A model generated the notes under the pieces. It worked only from the letters and a program-made list of their open reading frames with translations, had not been told where the DNA came from and did no database searches. Below, piece by piece: positions 38,401-49,007 of a DNA stretch of 64,000 nt (the first letter of the stretch is position 1; each line of letters opens with the position of its first letter). The translations under genes and the position numbers were made by a program. This DNA comes from Oreocharis arfaki (lineage: Eukaryota; Chordata; Aves; Passeriformes; Paramythiidae), in NCBI GenBank assembly GCA_013398015.1, contig VZRR01014166.1:62001-126000 (forward strand). Reading direction: 5' to 3'.

Positions 38401-41400
38401 ACAGAAACAGTTCAGTTTGCAGAGGACACAGAGGTGAAAAAAGTCTAGAAACAGGACTTTGCACATCAAGGTTTTTTGTATGTCAGATAAAATATTTTAT
38501 ATTCACTCCTTCGATGCTTCATTATTTGCATAGAAACAATGGGCTTACAAATTTGAAAGTAGCAGATTTGAGGCACACGGCGTGTGCCTTCGTGCCACAT
38601 GGATGTGATCCATTCAACCAACAAAAAGCCAGAATTAAATGTGAACTGGGGATCTGAACAGATGATTAATAAAAAGGGAACAGGCATCACATTAGATACA
38701 TCCCTGAGATATGTGAGCTCAATTTCACCAAGTCCCTGGTCAACAGACAGGTTTTACAGCCCTTGACAATTTCATGGTAAATTTACAATACAAAACTGTG
38801 ATTTTCAAAGTCCGCATTTTACTACAGTAAAAGAAAATGCATTGCATATTGTTGCACTATGCAATCTTTAAAAAATACGTATCTTATTTTGCTTTAATAC
38901 GATAAAAGAAACCTTAATAATTAATACATTTAAATGTTTTTTTGGCACAGATACCTATAATTTCTTTGCCTAGTTTTCCATAATGAATGTAGCAGTCTGC
39001 TATGGAGTGAAGCTTCATCGAAAAGAATCTTCCACAAAACACATCTCTGTAAAATAAGCCTAATACTTCTGTAATGAATCAGGATACCCCAGAACAGGAA
39101 ACCAGTTAACAACCATTCCACTAGAATCCATGTCACATGTTGCATTACTGCGGGGGTGCCTTCAGGGACATATTCAGCAAACTCCCTGGAGAAGAAAAAT
39201 TCTCTAATAGTCAAATTAAATCTCATTTCTATTCTGAGCCGGCCCTCCCACAGTAGTCTTTCACAACAATACTTTGTGATCAGCATAATGTGTGTGTTTA
39301 TTTCACAGTAGTCTACCTCAAAATGCTCCGGGTAAAATTAATAAAAGTATAAGCCATGCATGAGGCCAATAATAATATCTGCATACATGCATAATAAAAT
39401 AGAGCTGTTTAAAACATAACATGATTAGATAATGTGAGAAGCAGTTTTCCTTCTGTGCCCTCATCACCGTTTAGCACCACAGGTCTGGCCAAGCAAATCA
39501 GAGATAAACCAAACGCACAGAAATACCAAGAGGTGACGTTCTACATAAATCCAGCTCTCTCAATTTCACCTCCAGCTCATGATCCACTGGCAGTGCAGGT
39601 GCTGAGCTGCTTCCCTCACACTGAGCATGACGGTACTTCCCTTCCCTGATCACGTTTCCAATATGCCCTGAAGAGACCGGTGCTAAAAATAAACCCTGAT
39701 TTCTATTTCAACCCCTGCACAGAGCTAATACCCTCGGCCCCTGCCAAGACTGGCAAAGGACCGGCTGCTGTTCTTAGTAAACCTCATTAGGGACTGAAGT
39801 GGCTCTGTCCCTTTACCCAGCGAGGTTCAGGGCTCCATCCCATCGCCTCTCCCGCTGCCCATGACCCAGCCGGACGCTGCCCCGCTCGCTCTCCTCTTCC
39901 CTTGCAGAACTACAAAGGAGAGCAGAATGTGCTGACTTTCACAGAAACCCTTCTGCTTCTTATGATTTAATGATTGGTTATGTAAAACAAACAAACAAAT
40001 CCCAGACTAAGCCTCTGAAACAGGGGTGTTAGGAGGTCTCCTGAATGTTAAGCATTGTTATGAATCTAAGTGTTTCCATAAAAGTCTAAAGCAGGTAACA
40101 AGAAGCCAATAAGCAATCCACGAACCAAAAGCGAACTTTCCAGCAAAATATCTGATTTTACAGCAAACTGTGCCAAATCTGCAAGACTGCCATTTTTGTC
40201 TTGCTCCACTACAGGGAGCTATACTGTTTGTCAGTAAGTGTGCAGATCCTTTCAATAATTTTTGAACATACTTCCAGGAAAGATGAGGAAAGTCAGCATT
40301 CAAGTTTGAGATTTCCATGCACTGCCTTTTAAGCTGATTTCCACTCATTAATTAACACAGGTTAAGACAAACAGATGCAAGATCATATGTTTGAAGCTTT
40401 AAGAAAAAATAGGTATTGGTTTTTACACCACGACTCCTTGTTCAGACAACACCAGAGGAAGGATGCACCTTCACACAAACAAGGAGACAACACAGAAAGT
40501 TTCTAACAATGAAGAGAAAGCCCTCTCTGCGTGCATTCCTCTTCTTCTTGTTCTCCCCTTTTCTGTCTTTCCCCGTTGATCCTCACATCCCATCTTTGGG
40601 CTGCAAGGACTGACAGGCTCCACAAGCAAACACCTTCCTGGTAGGCACCTTCTGACGGACCAGCTGGAAGGCAGATGGTTCCCCTGTTTTGTCTGGGCAG
40701 CCACCAGATGGGAAGCACACAGATCTCCAGAAAGCAGTGCACGCTCTCAGCTTCAGCAGGCTAGAAGAGCTTCCTGTTGTCTTATCCCTATCTCAGACTC
40801 TATTTGCAAACTTTGTCCTGTATTTATTCCCTTCATGGGATACCTATTTTACTCCCTTTGTGTGCTTTCCTCCCTTTAAGACTACTTCTGCAGCTAATTC
40901 TGTACAACAATCTGGTTTTGCTCCCAAAGTCCAAGGTAGTTCAGGGTGATTTCTTCAGTTCATCACAAGTTTTGATCCCACTGGAAAACCCAACACAGGC
41001 ACTCCTTTGCAGTATATGAATTAGCAGCTCCACAAGTATTTGAGACATATTTGCAAGAACTTACATTTTTACTCATCTTAAAACACCCACATTTAGATTA
41101 AGAGCTAGAAATAGATATTTTAAAATCACATAATTAACAAAATTACTTATTTCTTACAAGGAAACCTGCAAAGATACAGCTGAAGCAATCTCAAAGACAT
41201 ACTAGAATACTCATTCAGCCTGGGGTGTGATGAGAAAGGCACTAGGAAGGCTGCTAGTTAATTTTTGCACTGATCTCGGTATACCTTGCCCTAGGGGAAG
41301 CATATAATCTAAACCAAACTTGAATGCAATACAAGCACAGACTAAGGCATTGAAATCTGTCCTTAACAGAACTGGCAGACATCTCCAGAAACTTTCTACA

Positions 41401-44400
41401 GTCAGAGACGCTACACCAGTGCCCGACAGCCACATCAGATGAGCACCATCCTTACTACCTTCAGTAGTCTGAACAGTACTGAAAACATATCTGTGGAGTC
41501 TCACTAACTTCCACGGTCACTGTATTCTCTTATTTTAACCTCACTTACACTGCTCAGCCATGAGTTACTGCCAGCACTGCTCAGAAAGGACAAAGACGTC
41601 ACCAACTCTTGCAGAAGCCATCATAAAGTTATTAAGAAGCACTGTCCACACAAGGGTGACAAGCTAAATCTACTCCCTTCTCTGGAAAAGACACCTGGCT
41701 TCCACAATTTGGAAGTGATAAGTGAGGCATATTACTATCCATCTCTTGAAAGAAATTACATGGAATGACAGCAGAAACTCTACTCGCACAAAGACCCTTG
41801 TGAACCTTCTCAAGTTTAGCAGAAATATTTACCTGTTTCTGCATACTGGAAATTCCAAAGTATCCTAATACACAGGACTAAAATGAAAGCAGCCTATGCA
41901 ATGCACATGCATTTACATAATTTCAAATAGATTTATTGTGAAATTTACTAGTTATGTGACATAAATGCTTATATATAGCTGTGTACAGATTTAACACTCC
42001 CAACCGGACAGAATCAGACACAGGTTTAACACCTACAGAAGGACCTGCAAGATAAAATGGTGGAGTTTTAAAAACGGAGTGGAAGATTATCAGTAACCAG
42101 TCTGCTGTACAGATAATTTTCTCTCTTTAATATCACTGTCAGGTGCCTCAGGGAGTACGTATGTTGTCCTTCAATGCTGGACTGGCTTCACAGATGCCAG
42201 AGCAGTTCCACTTTAACCTCCTCTGAGCAGTTCAGTTCCCACTGGAATTCTAGCTCAAGCATTGGCAGAAGCTACAGACAGAAATCAGCTCTCTGCTTCA
42301 CTCCTCCAACTCTGGAGGCTGCCTAAGACTGACTCCTCTTCACACTCCTGCACAGCCATGGCAAAAAGTAACTTCAAGACAAACTCTTGCTCTCTTCTCC
42401 TATTTCACATCTGTTTTTTTCATTGTATTGTTTCTTTCTCCTACACTGCACTATCCATAACACTGGCAATAGCTAACTTTTCTTTCCTGAACGGTCTGGT
42501 TTTTTCGCCTGCTGGAAGCTTGGCCTTGAAAACTCTTTTGTCCTCTTGTTTGCAGACTGTGGCTATTGTTTAATTCACACTGCCCAAACAATGCCACCCC
42601 AGAACACAGCCTAGCACTTCGAGTCACAATGGACTTCAGACAAACCCTGTGAAAACACCATTTTGAGCTTTCTTTAGGTGGAAGGATAGCAGCCCCTTTA
42701 CAAGACAGCAGTGAAAACTACTGCTTTTGCCTTTTACACTTGATTAATTTCTTACGGAAAATTTAGAGCTCATTCAAACACTGTCTGTGCTTCAGAAGAA
42801 GAGAGACTGGTGTTGGCATTTACCCCCAACAGGTCAGTCTCAAATCAAATCACTCCACACAGAAAAGTGCTGCAGGACACTGACAGGTCCACAGGGTGTT
42901 TACTGTAGCAAACCTTCCATCTAAAGCAAAACAGAGTGGTGCAAAATGTAAAACTATATCGCAAATTTTCTTAAAGCTATACAGTTCACCCAGCTAATTA
43001 AAAAATGAAGGCTCTGGGACATTCCACTACATGAAATGTATGACCCCAGCAAAGTAACCACGAATCGGTCCCTGCCCCAAAGAGCTTGAAGGATAGGTGA
43101 AAAGTGGCAAATGGGTGTAAAAAAAGCAAGCAGGAAAAAAGAGCTAAAGAGACCAATAAAGACACTATGTTTTTTTCCTTAATTCATTACCCAGTGGCAG
43201 AAAGTCTTTTAAAGAAATCTGAAAGTGATTAAGGTGACACTCACTGATCTGGTCATCTGGAGATGACTGTCCTTGGTTTCAATGTCCAGAACACAACTTA
43301 CGTATTACTGATCAACGCCGTGCTGCAAAAATGTTCCTCTAAGAAATTCTCTTGGCAAAATTAAACAGAGGATAAGCTTTGAAATTAATAAATGTGTTCT
43401 ATTAAATGATGTTCTTTAAGTATAAAGATCCTTACAGTATTTCTATATTCTTGTAGCCAAGCCTTCTTGGACTTGGGAGAGGAATTTTAACACTTGGAAG
43501 CTTTGAAACACTTGCCCAGAGAACGAGCCACTACAATATTGATGCTCCCTCCCAAGATTCAGGTCAGCGCATTTAAACAACAGAGAGTGTCTGTAAATTA
43601 AGAGTCAGTTAAGTACTCATAAAAGAGTATTTTAGAAGTTCCCTGTGAATTATGAAGGCAAAAACACCATGAGAAAAGAGAGAGATATTCTGAGCATGGC
43701 CAGGGGTAACTGTTTTCTTCAAAGGCAACATCAGCTGGGGATCCTTCACCTAGAAAGCGGAAGTTCCAAACTGACTGGAATATAAAAATAATTTAGATGA
43801 AAACAAATGTCAAGCAACTAGGTCAGCGTTCCTTAAAAGCAAAGACTTGTGTCCCTTTGTGCACAGGCATGATGCAGCACAGCAGCAGTTTGTGTCTCTT
43901 TCAAACAAAAACAATTCTGAGCAACATTTTCTTCTTCCGTGAACCCCACACTCCAAAAAACTTAATCACCAGCATCTAGAAAGGTTTTGGTTATTGGACA
44001 GACATATGCAAACATACTGAAAGCATACCATCAATTAAGATTATCCTCGTTGCAAGCTGCATAATTGGAAGCTAAATGGCACTAATTTATTTGTGGCAGA
44101 CAAGAAATTTGCAGTCCCAGTTGGATTTTAAGATACCACAAGTAATCTGATAAGTCATATTCACGCAAGTCATTAAAATTGCACGCTCAGAGTTTTATTT
44201 GTCAGAGTGTCCTTTCACGAGAGGACTGCAAGCATTTCCAATTATTCAATCAAAATTAAAGACAACCAGCAGCTTTTGATACCCTTATTATTATGACCAA
44301 CCTAGATTATTTCTTCCATTTATCTTATAGTAAACCATACTAATCCTTCTTTACTCTCTCATCACCTTTAAGAACTGACAATAAGAGTACATCAGTACTT

Positions 44401-47400
44401 TAAATATTCCTCTGTTTCCTTTCAGAAAAACACAAGTGCATGAAGATGCAGCAGTTGTTAAGACTATGCACAGTTAGGGACAGTGTAAGCCAAAGCATGT
44501 CTGGGCTCTCACTATCAGAGTTATGACCCTTGCAAGTCATTACCTGCTAAATGGTTTCATCTGAATTGAAGCATGGAAGCCAAATTTATATTTTGCAATT
44601 TTAACACATGAAGAAATATGTAGGCAATGGAACACTCTACATAAGAAACTGAAAAAAATATGCTGTATATGCACATGGTTTGGGCGGGTTTTGTGTTCGT
44701 TTGCTTTTATCTCCTTACAGCAAGGAAGATATCTCTCCTGAATGCATTTGGAGAAATCTCAAGAATATAAAGTTTTAAATTCAAATAAAACCTTCTATAA
44801 ACCACTTACAACTGGAGGTAATCTTCAGAATGCTAAGCACCTAAATACATAGCATTCATCTTTATGAATCAGCATTAAATTATCCCTACCCTGTAGGACT
44901 GTATTTCCATGAACAAGAAGAAAATGAAATTAAGGCTCATAGCCATCACAATTACATTAAGTTCTCAGCCTGATTTGGGAATGTTCTCTCACGACTGAGA
45001 TCTACGTGAAATCCAATTTCTGTGCAGTTCTTTGCATTTATCATCTTGGCACTCGGCAAAGCAGTGTTACTGCTTTCATGCAGGGAAAAAAGACGAAGCA
45101 CAAAAAGCCCTTACAACTTTCTCCAAAGTTCTGAGGAGTTTGACAAAAGAAATTGAAGCCAGCCCCAGTGATCATCAGCTGAATGCCCCAGCCATGGGCT
45201 GCCTTTGCTCCACAGATGGAACCTGTACCAGTCACTCATTCAAAGATCACCAAGTAAGACAACAACTGAATGCTCAAGATGCTTTTAACGTAGCACTCCC
45301 ATGTTGTGAGAAACCTGGCAAGGAATGGTTTCCTCGTCTTGCAGCTTCCCAGACAAGACCTGAAGCCTGTCTCTACTGACAACCACACTGCAAATCCCAA
45401 AGGCTTTCAAGGATCCAAATTCAGAAGTAAATTCTTTCTCTCTTCCAGCAAGCAGCTCTGATGCACAGGTGAGTTCATCAATTGTCTGACTGACAGATGC
45501 ATCTGGATTCCAAATAACTTCCACTAGACAGCACTCACCATCTTCTGTCGAGGGACCGAGACTGCATCCAAGAGTTCTCTAGTACTCCTACAGGTGTTGG
45601 TACAAGCTTGTGTTCTTAAGTTATAAAACATAACTGTTACCTAGAGACCAGACAAATCTGTGCATGTTCCTGACTACTTGCTTGAGCAATGAAACTGCAC
45701 TATTAGTTATCTATTCATCCTTCTTTTCAAGGCAATTGTGTGTATATGCACTTGTCAAAGCTGTTGCTAAGAACTGTGGTCTGGGCAAGATGGACAAAGC
45801 CAGACAGTGTCACTTACACAGGGAGAAAAAAGTGATTACGTGGAATGAAGCTGCTGTTTTATTAGAAAATTTCCAACTAAACCGGGACCTGCAGGTCATG
45901 GAATTTATGCCTGCAGCTAGATTTGTTGAAAAAGGCATTTTATTTTTTTCCCAAACCTGAGACAGGTTTCCCAAAAGATCATGCAGATCTTGGAAAGGAA
46001 AATATATATGAACAGCATTTAAATATACTGTTTTGAACAACCTTCACATCTGCAATTCAATATGCGAGTGGAAATCCTGGCAACAGCACAGGATTACCAA
46101 GCTCTGGTAAAAAAATCCCCAACATTCTCTACCACCCATTCTACAAAAGACAGGAGTTTTCAGTATTCCAGTGAAAATGAAGACAATAAATGTAGACTAC
46201 AGCAGCTTAAATTACAGGTATTTTTCCTCTGATTACCCACACTACTCAAGGAAAACCTCACTTACTGGATAAACCACAAGTACCCGACTATTCCCCTCTT
46301 CTCACATCTTAACAAGCTCAGCAGTACTTATGGCATTAGAATAGGATCAAAAATTCCTCTTCATCCCTGAGGGATGACAGAGGCAAGCATGGATAACAAA
46401 AACGGGGTAAGCAACTGCCATCTATGCACTGCTGGTTCAGTGTACAAATACAATTCATTTCTAATGTAAAATGGTGTTCAGAAATCTTAACTGCCTTCTA
46501 GTTGCAGCAGCAAATTCTGCTTTTTGTCATCCACATAAAGGAAAAAGACTGGACAAGTGTGCCAGGGCAGAAAATGATTACAAAGGAACTGTAGAACTGG
46601 CACTGCAGGCATGAGTTGGTCTGCAGAATCTTAATTACAGTTGATACTCAAGGGAGAAACACCTTTCCCTTACCTCAATACTAGACTGAATTTAAGAGAA
46701 TACTTTTCTTGCCAAACTTACCAAATTGGTATGGAAGTTAGCTGCAAGTGGCATCATGGGATTCTACACCTGCAAGGCCTAAAATAATTAACAAGCACCA
46801 ATCACCCACAAATAAAACCAGTATCAAGAGGCTGGTCAGAGAGGGCAGAAGTGAACAGAACAAGAACCCAGAAGTGTCTTTTAATAAGGACCCACAAAGG
46901 AACCTATGTAGAAGGTGACTATACAAACAGCATGTATACACACTTCTTAGCCAGGCTGCCAGAAAGAGCTGTGGTTTCTCAGCAAGATGCTCTTTCTTTT
47001 TTTTTGTCTTTAAATGTGAGATTCCCAGACAGAAGTTCACTGACAAACGACTGAAGGCACACAACACTGTATTTATTTTACAAAAATGTTTGTTCTCCAG
47101 ACTGATTGAGACAGCGAAGTACACAACTGCCCACAGAGCAGCAGAAACTAGGTCCAAGCATTCTAGTTAGCAGGTATTTTGGAACTGAGGAGTCCCCCCA
47201 CGCAGCCAACCGAGCTTACAAAAGCAGGAAGTTATATTCCTCCCCAAACAAGCCGAAGGGTAGCGTGGGACTGAACATCAAGGCTCCTTTGGGTGTCTTT
47301 TTTTTAATACATCTTCTCGAAACAGATGCAATATCAGAGTCAGCTGCTGCTCACAACTTCTCTAAAGAGCAGCAAATACTGTGGCAAACTATCTTGCAAA

Positions 47401-49007
47401 TTCCGCTGTCAACCACTGGATTGCAAGGATGATTTCTAAACATCATTTGCTCTCTCCAGGGAGTGCTACTGACAAGAAGTCAGGAGTAGAGCTGCAGCGG
47501 CCTGTGAGCTCACAGACAGCACTGATTCACTGCACATCAGCACCGAGTTTATCTTTGAGCACGTAACTGCTACACATGCATTCTATGTACACTGAAGTTC
47601 AGATTCTAGTTCAGTGACTTCTACTCCCTCAGAGAAAAAAATTCAAGGTCTAGCCTTTACAGGATCTAGTGAGGGAGGCTGTTTTTTTTAACATGATGTG
47701 CATATTATAGCATGTGCATATCTGAAGAGAGATGAAGTTGCCTAGCCCAAGAAGCATTTCCTCTCCGATTTTGGGACTAAATCTAGGTCATGACAGCTGT
47801 CAGCAAATACGGGTGCCCATGTTTAGAAAAACTTAGGAGCCACCACGTAAGTGCATCCAATATACAAAATAAAATTCAGCTGTTCTAGCAGGAAGAGTAA
47901 GGACCAAAGAGACATAGCCTGTGTAGGTGAGAAGTGCTATCTTTTGGCAGATTTTTATCCTTCTGGAGCACTAAACTGTCTTAATTCTGAAATAGAAACA
48001 AAAAGTAACTAAATAATATTTCTGACACCCAACACACTGAAGAAGAATGCCAGATGAGAGTTGTGTATTCAGGACTCTATGCCAGCACTCTTCTTTATGT
48101 AATTACACACATACACGAAAAACAACCAGGCAAGAGGCTCTCAGACTAGTTTCTGTACCTAGTCCTCATTAGTTAGCTTAGATCGAACCACAATTCTCTT
48201 TACTTTTTTTTGTGACTGGGGTAAGAAAATGTTTATCTTTTCTAATGGCTCACCCACAAAGCTTTCGCGTGGAGATGTACCACGAAATTATGCTGGAAAC
48301 ACACATCGTGCATGTACAATACTCGTTCCAGAGTATATTATTAAGGACCTTAAGTATAAATAGGCATATAAACACAGCCAAAGCCAAAACCAAAGCAGAG
48401 CCCGCTTATAACACCAGTTTAAAAAAAAAAAAAAAAGTAAAATATGAAATAAAATGTTTGGTTGGAAATCAATGGCAGGGGCTGCCTCTGCCTTCTGCAC
48501 TCGGGACCGAACACATCGCCAAGAAAACCCTCTGAAGCCAAGAGCCACCACAGACACCGCCAAGTTCGAGTACCGGTAAAGAACGGGCGGTTCGTGTAAC
48601 GCAGCCTCCCCGCAGCCGCCTCTGCTGCAGCCCACGAGCTGCGGGAGGTCCCGAGCCAGCAATCACCGCCCGGAGCTGCGGGAAAGGACGCACCGCGCGG
48701 GAGGGGAGCGGGGCTGGGGCCGGGGAGCGAGGCTGGAGCCGGGCAGCCCCGGCGGCCTCCACTCGCGGTGCCCCTTCCCCGCCCCGGGACGGGGCCGGAC
48801 GTCCAGCGGGGCGGCCGGGAGGTGGGGGGGGGCAGCCGGCGCCAGCCGCGCCCTTGGGCCGCCGGACCCCCCCACACATACCCCCCGTGCTACCCCTCCC
48901 TGCCCGCTCTCACCCATCTGCTCCCGCAGCCCCTTCAAGGAGGAGGAGGAGGAGGANGCTCCGCCCGCTCCCGCCGTGCCCGGCACCAGGAGCGCTCCCG
49001 CGTCCAT
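8111..49007 (-). CDS. MAP7D3: MAP7D3, MAP7 domain-containing microtubule-associated protein (18 spliced coding exons)
   Basis: Eighteen exons with matching splice phases sum to 2448 nt (815 residues plus stop; human MAP7D3 is about 876). The N-terminus reads LKGLREQM, VAAAQAIAEERRSQSG, then KPVIDGSMLRTEERQRLA and a charged helix (residues about 64-145, ERQRKLKEMKQKEEQRR) leading to RQKRWSWGG: the conserved microtubule-binding half of the MAP7 family. Residues about 184-457 are basic, Ser/Pro-rich linker with RPPSP repeats. Residues about 458-617 (AEEAAKILTEKRRLAREQ to RIEEIMKRTRK) are the MAP7 domain, which recruits kinesin-1 heavy chain in this family. The C-terminal 200 residues are acidic. 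The N-terminal motif and the tail-to-tail neighbour FHL1 favour MAP7D3 over MAP7, MAP7D1 or MAP7D2. Introns not described separately hold no other feature I recognise. Confidence 0.92.
9522..9720 (-). CDS. MAP7D3: MAP7D3 exon 17, acidic C-terminal region
   Basis: Acceptor aacgttcag and donor CCAG|GTGAGT. It encodes KLNGVDLLQKVKGEAVDC, MISAESEEQDESELKASE and VTELKDS. It ends in phase 2 with AG, which fits exon 18 (Ser, AGC) and also the candidate exon at 7241 (Ser, AGT). Confidence 0.88.
10130..10217 (-). CDS. MAP7D3: MAP7D3 exon 16, acidic linker
   Basis: Acceptor agttgcag and donor CCAG|GTAAGG. It encodes NEGKSASEVMEGEDIEEEEE and LGLEKTDQP. The acidic stretch corresponds to the acidic linker after the MAP7 domain in the human protein. 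Enters in phase 0, leaves in phase 1. Confidence 0.88.
10995..11048 (-). CDS. MAP7D3: MAP7D3 exon 15, end of the MAP7 domain
   Basis: A 54-nt exon with acceptor gttttaacag and donor CAAG|GTACTT. It encodes RIEEIMKRTRKSDQNESK, nearly the same as the human MAP7D3 segment at this point. Phase 0 on both sides. It is too short to appear as a long open frame. Confidence 0.93.
11281..11385 (-). CDS. MAP7D3: MAP7D3 exon 14, MAP7 domain
   Basis: Acceptor attttcag and donor AAAG|GTAGCT. It encodes REEAEAKAQEEAERQRLERE and RIMQQNMQERLERKK, matching the ERIMLQNLQERLERKK stretch of human MAP7D3. Phase 0 on both sides. Confidence 0.93.
12534..12714 (-). CDS. MAP7D3: MAP7D3 exon 13, MAP7 domain coiled coil
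   Basis: Acceptor gaaactctag and donor GCAG|GTCTGT. It encodes an E/R/K-rich helix containing MARRAAEEKAQWEEELRKQ and RIRREQEELEKLAELQQQ. This is the middle of the MAP7 domain that contacts kinesin-1 in the family. The reading frame stays open past the donor for about 50 codons by chance. Confidence 0.92.
13810..13945 (-). CDS. MAP7D3: MAP7D3 exon 12, start of the MAP7 domain
   Basis: Acceptor acttttgcag and donor AAAG|GTAGCA. It encodes TTAEEAAKILTEKRRLAREQ, then REREDQERIQRQEEE. This matches the AATKIL.E.RRLAREQRE start of the human MAP7D3 MAP7 domain. Enters in phase 1, leaves in phase 2. Confidence 0.93.
13946..18271 (-). other. MAP7D3 intron between exons 11 and 12
   Basis: AT-rich, 4.3 kb. 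I found no additional exon in a matching phase, no CR1 and no RNA gene. Open frames inside (for example near 17054-17550) overlap one another on both strands and show no family resemblance. Confidence 0.5.
18272..18516 (-). CDS. MAP7D3: MAP7D3 exon 11, Pro/Ser-rich then polar linker
   Basis: Acceptor tttcaacag and donor GAAG|GTGGGT. It encodes KTRPPSPGVSKQRPPSPTPL, ITKKKTEAENKPKDKSTEG and a polar tail leading to the MAP7 domain. Enters in phase 2, leaves in phase 1. Confidence 0.9.
19070..19200 (-). CDS. MAP7D3: MAP7D3 exon 10, RPPSP repeats
   Basis: Acceptor gtatcttctag and donor TCAG|GTACGT. It encodes LRRPPSPSLSARRRSPSP and LVKRPPSPSAV, basic Pro/Ser repeats typical of MAP7-family linkers. 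It ends in phase 2. A near-copy of the donor region follows 34 nt downstream. Confidence 0.88.
19593..19714 (-). CDS. MAP7D3: MAP7D3 exon 9
   Basis: Acceptor cctcgttcag and donor CCAG|GTTTGT. It encodes PVPAPKVPVRSRSIDRLKSS and a serine/aspartate stretch ending STQ. It ends in phase 0. Just upstream of the acceptor on the - strand lies a long pyrimidine tract (19799-19835). Confidence 0.87.
21617..21742 (-). CDS. MAP7D3: MAP7D3 exon 8
   Basis: Acceptor tcattcag and donor TCAG|GTAACA. It encodes RRSQLSPLDSSVISRLLAPT, then QASLARSKSAATLS, a pattern found in the linker of MAP7-family proteins. Phase 1 on both sides. Confidence 0.88.
22799..22897 (-). CDS. MAP7D3: MAP7D3 exon 7
   Basis: Acceptor ggtctctag and donor CCAG|GTGGCT. 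It encodes GTEKKRSTSLSRMSSKLQ and ELEKVKKEEKP, a basic serine-rich linker like the KRSTSLNR motif of MAP7 relatives. Both ends are phase 1, so skipping would keep the frame. Confidence 0.82.
25099..25200 (-). CDS. MAP7D3: MAP7D3 exon 6, Ser-rich linker
   Basis: Acceptor tctccacag and donor CGAA|GTAAGT. It encodes ASKRSPSTANLKQAEAAVSK, then RLSSSAALLNASD. The KRS.ST motif aligns with the same linker in mammalian MAP7D3. Phase 1 on both sides. Confidence 0.9.
27736..27788. repeat. Perfect inverted repeat, 20-bp arms, 13-nt loop
   Basis: Left arm 27736-27755 (TTTTGCACAGCAATACAATA) is the exact reverse complement of 27769-27788. The loop is 27756-27768. It lies in the MAP7D3 intron between exons 5 and 6, so it would be transcribed as a hairpin. 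Confidence 0.95.
29707..29727 (-). CDS. MAP7D3: Candidate optional 21-nt micro-exon of MAP7D3
   Basis: On the - strand a pyrimidine-rich tract ends in ttcttccacag, followed by 21 nt and then GTGGAA. The insert is phase 1 to phase 1 and would add EQQSTDE between exons 5 and 6 without disturbing the frame. The donor is not strong. Support is splice signals and frame only. Confidence 0.3.
30656..30770 (-). CDS. MAP7D3: MAP7D3 exon 5, family signature RWSWGG
   Basis: Acceptor gtttggtag and donor ACAG|GTAAGC. It encodes ERYEAVLHRTLERNQRLE and RQKRWSWGGS, a strongly conserved MAP7-family signature closing the N-terminal helix. Enters in phase 0 and ends in phase 1. Confidence 0.93.
33463..33626 (-). 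CDS. MAP7D3: MAP7D3 exon 4, charged helix
   Basis: Acceptor attctcacag and donor GAAG|GTAACA. It encodes AKETQILEKERKAKLQYEKQ, ERQRKLKEMKQKEEQRR and KQKIEEEK, a long uninterrupted charged helix of the microtubule-binding region. It ends in phase 0. Confidence 0.93.
34246..34280. repeat. 35-bp exact direct repeat, copy 1
   Basis: The segment beginning GAAAAAAGTCTAGAAACAGG and ending TTTGCACATCAAG is identical to 38436-38470. This copy sits in the intron between exons 3 and 4 of MAP7D3, after a T-rich tract ending CTTGCAG. Confidence 0.95.
35107..35187 (-). CDS. MAP7D3: MAP7D3 exon 3
   Basis: Acceptor ttttgacag and donor CATG|GTATTT. It encodes VIDGSMLRTEERQRLARE and RREEREKQH, the conserved entry to the MAP7-family microtubule-binding helix. 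Phase 1 on both sides. Confidence 0.92.
36001..36096 (-). CDS. MAP7D3: MAP7D3 exon 2
   Basis: Acceptor tctcacag before 36096 and donor CCAG|GTATAA after 36001. It encodes VAAAQAIAEERRSQSG and KTATKP, the stretch that most clearly marks MAP7D3. Phase 1 on both sides. It is separated from exon 1 by 12.8 kb. Confidence 0.9.
36097..48913 (-). other. MAP7D3 intron 1 (12.8 kb)
   Basis: The longest intron of the gene. It contains the second copy of a 35-bp duplicated sequence (38436-38470) and an A-run at about 48421-48436. The many open frames are short and show no family resemblance. Long first introns often carry enhancers, but I see no specific element I can name. Confidence 0.5.
38436..38470. 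repeat. 35-bp exact direct repeat, copy 2
   Basis: Identical to 34246-34280, in the first intron of MAP7D3. The flanks on both sides differ from those of copy 1. Confidence 0.95.

Noticed and set aside
38572..38588. Palindrome GGCACACGGCGTGTGCC
   Set aside because: Arms of 7 bp are expected by chance at this scale.
38930..39286. 118-codon - strand open frame with a hydrophobic stretch
   Set aside because: Lies in AT-rich intron; no recognisable domain, no splice context, and frames of this length are expected by chance in a 64 kb window.
45032..45379. 115-codon + strand open frame in MAP7D3 intron 1
   Set aside because: No domain resemblance, opposite strand to the host gene, overlaps another chance frame on the - strand.
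48421..48436. A-run that could be a retrocopy tail
   Set aside because: No retrogene sequence upstream and no target duplication seen.
48288..48877. Several overlapping - strand frames next to exon 1
   Set aside because: GC-rich CpG-island sequence rarely contains stops; the donor at 48914/48913 and the match to exon 2 show that this is intron.
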